NCBI RefSeq assembly: GCF_003943735.1
Contig: NZ_RJMV01000004.1
Location: forward strand, 1 to 64,000
DNA from: Streptococcus sanguinis
Lineage (GTDB): Bacteria; Bacillota; Bacilli; Lactobacillales; Streptococcaceae
Direction: 5' to 3'
DNA: 64,000 bases
The first letter of the stretch is position 1, and every line of letters starts with the position of its first letter. The position numbers were made by a program, and so were the translations under genes. Below, one piece after another: positions 61,603-64,000 of this stretch. The notes under the pieces were generated by a model. The model was not told the DNA's origin and did no database searches. It saw nothing but the letters and a program-made list of their open reading frames with translations.

Positions 61603-62636
61603 AAATTATTAATAATTGACTCCGTCATTTGAGCTGTCCCTGACTGACCACCCAAATCTCGGGTTAAGATACCCTGAGCCAAAGTCTTCTCCACCGCTGC
61701 TTCAATCGCTTCTGCAGCTTCAACCTCTGCAAAACTATCCCGCAGCATCATGGATACAGAAAGTATCATGCTGATAGGGTTGGCAATGCCCTGCCCCGCA
61801 ATATCTGGAGCCGAACCATGGATGGGCTCGTAAAGACTTGGTCCAGATGCCGAATGACTGGCCGATGGCATAACTCCCAGCGTCCCTGACAAGACACTGG
61901 ACTCGTCGGATAGAATATCTCCAAAAAGATTTTCCGTTACCACAACATCAAACTTAGCAGGATTGGTAATCATGAGCATCGCAGCGCTGTCCACCAGCTG
62001 GTGCTCCAAGGTCACATCTGGATAATCCTTGGCCACCTCATCTGCTACTCTGCGCCAGAGTTTGGATGTTGCTAGTACATTTTGCTTGTCAATACTGGTC
62101 ACGCGCTTTCTGCGACCACGCGCAATGTCAAAAGCCTTACGGACAATTCGCTCCACCTCTTCGTAGCTGTAGTCATTGATATCACGCGCAGATCTGTCCT
62201 CCAAAATATGCTCGCCAAAGTAAATCCCACCAGTCAGCTCACGCACGACCACGAAATCCACACCAGCAATTCTTTCAGCTTTCAAAGGCGACAAATGCTT
62301 AAGAGCATCGAAAATCTTAACTGGACGGATATTGGCATAGAGTTCAAGCTCCTTCCGCAGAGCAAGCAATCCTTGCTCCGGTCGAACTGGGGCATTATCA
62401 TACTGGGGACTGCCGATAGCTGCTAGGAGAATAGCATCCGCCTCCTTGGCCGCTTCTAGAGTTGACTGAGGGAGAGGATGACCTTCCGCATCAATACCAG
62501 CACCCCCAAAAGCTTTCTCCGTGATATGATAAGCAAAACCGAACTTGTCCGCAACAGCAGCCAGTACTTGGAGACCAGCTTCCATGATTTCTGGACCGAT
62601 ACCGTCACCCGCCAGAGCTACAATTTCTTTTGTCAT
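61599..62636 (-). CDS. leuB: 3-isopropylmalate dehydrogenase
   Basis: This 345-aa NAD-dependent enzyme converts 3-isopropylmalate to 2-oxoisocaproate. Family marks: ALAGDGIGPEIM, VRELTGGIYFGEH, NLFGDILSDESSVL and EPIHGSAPDIAGQGIANPI. GAAGGAAG precedes the ATG, 12 bases after leuA. Confidence 0.96.
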   Translation of the reverse strand: MTKEIVALAGDGIGPEIMEAGLQVLAAVADKFGFAYHITEKAFGGAGIDAEGHPLPQSTLEAAKEADAILLAAIGSPQYDNAPVRPEQGLLALRKELELYANIRPVKIFDALKHLSPLKAERIAGVDFVVVRELTGGIYFGEHILEDRSARDINDYSYEEVERIVRKAFDIARGRRKRVTSIDKQNVLATSKLWRRVADEVAKDYPDVTLEHQLVDSAAMLMITNPAKFDVVVTENLFGDILSDESSVLSGTLGVMPSASHSASGPSLYEPIHGSAPDIAGQGIANPISMILSVSMMLRDSFAEVEAAEAIEAAVEKTLAQGILTRDLGGQSGTAQMTESIINNL

Positions 62637-62648
62637 AGTCGCTTCCTT

Positions 62649-64000
62649 CTAATTACTTGCAGGCAGATCGCGGTAGGATACCTGGTGGCCGATTTCACCC
62701 GCATTTTCCTTTTGCACAAAGGTGTTGGCATGGATATAGGCAATGGCGCTGGCCTTAAGAACATCAAAGTCAATACCAGAGGAGTTGAAAATTGTATCTG
62801 TATCCGTATTTTCAACAGCTACCAAGACGCGAGCCTGAGAGTCAATACCATCCGTCACCGCCTCGATGTTATAAGATAAAAGCTGAACAGACTGGTTAAA
62901 GAATTGGTCAATGGCATTAAAGATAGCTTCAACGCTTCCTTTACCTTCTGCCACACAGCTAACCGTCTCGCCGTCACCATTAACCAGCTGCACATCCGCT
63001 GTGATGGTATGGTCGTCATTGGTCGTCAACTGCAGATCATCAAAGTGGAAGCCTTCAGGATTTTCGACAGTCGTTCCGGCAATCAGAGCCCGAATGTCAG
63101 CGTCTGTGACTTCATTTTTCTTATCAGCCAAGACCTTAAACTTAGCAAAGAGATCATTAATTTCAGATTCTGCAAAGTCCAGAGCCAATTCTTTGAGTTT
63201 TTCGACAAAGGCATGGCGGCCAGACAGCTTGCCAAGCGGTAGTGAATTGCTCTTGACTCCAACCAGCTCAGGTGTGATGATTTCATAGGTCAGTGGATTC
63301 TTAAGAACGCCATCCTGATGGATACCGGACTCATGAGAGAAGGCATTGCCACCAACGACTGCCTTGTTCTTAGGCACTGGAATACCTGAGAAGCGGGATA
63401 CCAGCTCAGAAGTGTTAATAGTTTCATTAAGGACGACATCCGACTCAACCTGATAGTAGTCCTGACGAATTTCTAAGGCAACTGCTACTTCTTCCAATGC
63501 TACATTTCCAGCCCGCTCACCGATTCCATTGATAGTTCCCTGAACACGACCAGCACCGTGCTTGATAGCCGTCAAAGTATTGGCTGTTGCCATACCAAGG
63601 TCATCATGACAATGAACACCAAATACCACCTTATGATCAGAAGTCACATTTGCCACTAGGTAGTCGAAAATATTTGCAAACTCTTCCGGAGTAGTAAAGC
63701 CGACTGTATCTGGAATATTGATATAAGTCGCACCTGCATCAACCGCTGTTTGTACCACCTGAAAAAGGAAATCTAGCTCTGTTCTTGTTGCATCCTCTGG
63801 TGAAAACTCGACTATATCGAACTTGGAGCGCGCGTAGGAGACATGCTCTTTCACAGCTTCTAAAATCTCTTCCTTGGACTTTTTCAGCTTGAACTCTCTG
63901 TGAATAGGACTGGTCGCAATGAAGACATGAATCTGTGGATGCTTGGCATCCTTGAGCGCCTCGTAGCAGGCATCAATGTCAGATTTAACCGAACGCGCCA
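62649..64000 (-). CDS. leuA: 2-isopropylmalate synthase, 5' end beyond the window
   Basis: About 450 codons are visible and the frame is open through the right edge (…SVKSDIDACYEALKDAKHPQ upstream of the internal Met at 63854). The enzyme condenses acetyl-CoA with 2-oxoisovalerate. The TIM-barrel part has YINIPDTVGFTTPEE and VHCHDDLGMATANTL (metal His pair). The C-terminal region is the leucine-binding regulatory domain. It is the first gene of leuABCD; the promoter is outside the window. Confidence 0.95.
   Translation of the reverse strand, partial: ARSVKSDIDACYEALKDAKHPQIHVFIATSPIHREFKLKKSKEEILEAVKEHVSYARSKFDIVEFSPEDATRTELDFLFQVVQTAVDAGATYINIPDTVGFTTPEEFANIFDYLVANVTSDHKVVFGVHCHDDLGMATANTLTAIKHGAGRVQGTINGIGERAGNVALEEVAVALEIRQDYYQVESDVVLNETINTSELVSRFSGIPVPKNKAVVGGNAFSHESGIHQDGVLKNPLTYEIITPELVGVKSNSLPLGKLSGRHAFVEKLKELALDFAESEINDLFAKFKVLADKKNEVTDADIRALIAGTTVENPEGFHFDDLQLTTNDDHTITADVQLVNGDGETVSCVAEGKGSVEAIFNAIDQFFNQSVQLLSYNIEAVTDGIDSQARVLVAVENTDTDTIFNSSGIDFDVLKASAIAYIHANTFVQKENAGEIGHQVSYRDLPASN

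Overview
The window looks like chromosome from an oral Streptococcus, most likely the sanguinis group. This rests on the low-to-moderate GC, AAGGAGG-type ribosome binding sites, YSIRK-type and LPXTG-anchored surface proteins, an M26 IgA-protease-type metalloprotease with an N-terminal sorting signal, a DUF3272-dnaX pair, and a MarR/SnoaL/quaternary-amine ABC block arranged as in pneumococcus. No rRNA, tRNA, CRISPR array, insertion sequence or prophage was seen. Most genes lie on the minus strand, so operons read from high to low coordinates.

Layout. 1-4,980: a type VIIb-secretion toxin locus. It holds two small LXG chaperone/targeting proteins, an LXG toxin with a zinc-protease tip, its putative immunity gene, an Imm70-like immunity gene, an orphan cassette carrying a different toxin tip fused to a 494-bp copy of the LXG linker, and the start of another immunity candidate at the left edge. 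5,050-9,083: a two-gene ABC exporter and a cytoplasmic alpha-amylase with a CcpA-type site on its promoter. 9,129-27,374: a surface-protein region with a 962-aa repeat adhesin and its upstream glycosyltransferase, an M42 peptidase, a small membrane protein, a SHIRT/pilin-domain LPKTG fibril and a 3,143-aa M26 protease with a 12-unit G5 array.

27,579-36,590 is the most unusual part. Seven tightly overlapping genes form one operon, bounded by its own promoter and terminator. They encode a CarS-like CDP-lipid synthase, an RPH/PEP-synthase-like phosphotransferase, a PssA-like CDP-alcohol phosphatidyltransferase, a Psd-like decarboxylase, a UbiA-family prenyltransferase, a second RPH-like phosphotransferase and a GNAT protein. 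Together they suggest a dedicated pathway for a non-standard, possibly prenyl-containing, serine/ethanolamine-headed lipid that is separate from the housekeeping CdsA route. The series parallels the late steps of archaeal ether-lipid synthesis; the product is unknown.

36,941-43,462: the Leloir operon galK-(frameshifted HAD phosphatase)-galT-galE with divergent galR, then birA. 43,516-51,535: dnaX with a small DUF3272 gene, a free-methionine-sulfoxide reductase, an alpha/beta hydrolase, a GrpB/methyltransferase/S51-peptidase operon, a secreted nuclease, the satD-DUF3307 pair and a TfoX_N protein. 51,687-55,148: marR, a SnoaL gene broken by an amber codon, and a quaternary-amine ABC importer. 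55,282-58,222: McrBC type IV restriction. 58,473-64,000: a YrdC-family protein and leuABCD (leuA cut by the right edge) with a DUF1294 gene inserted between leuB and leuC.
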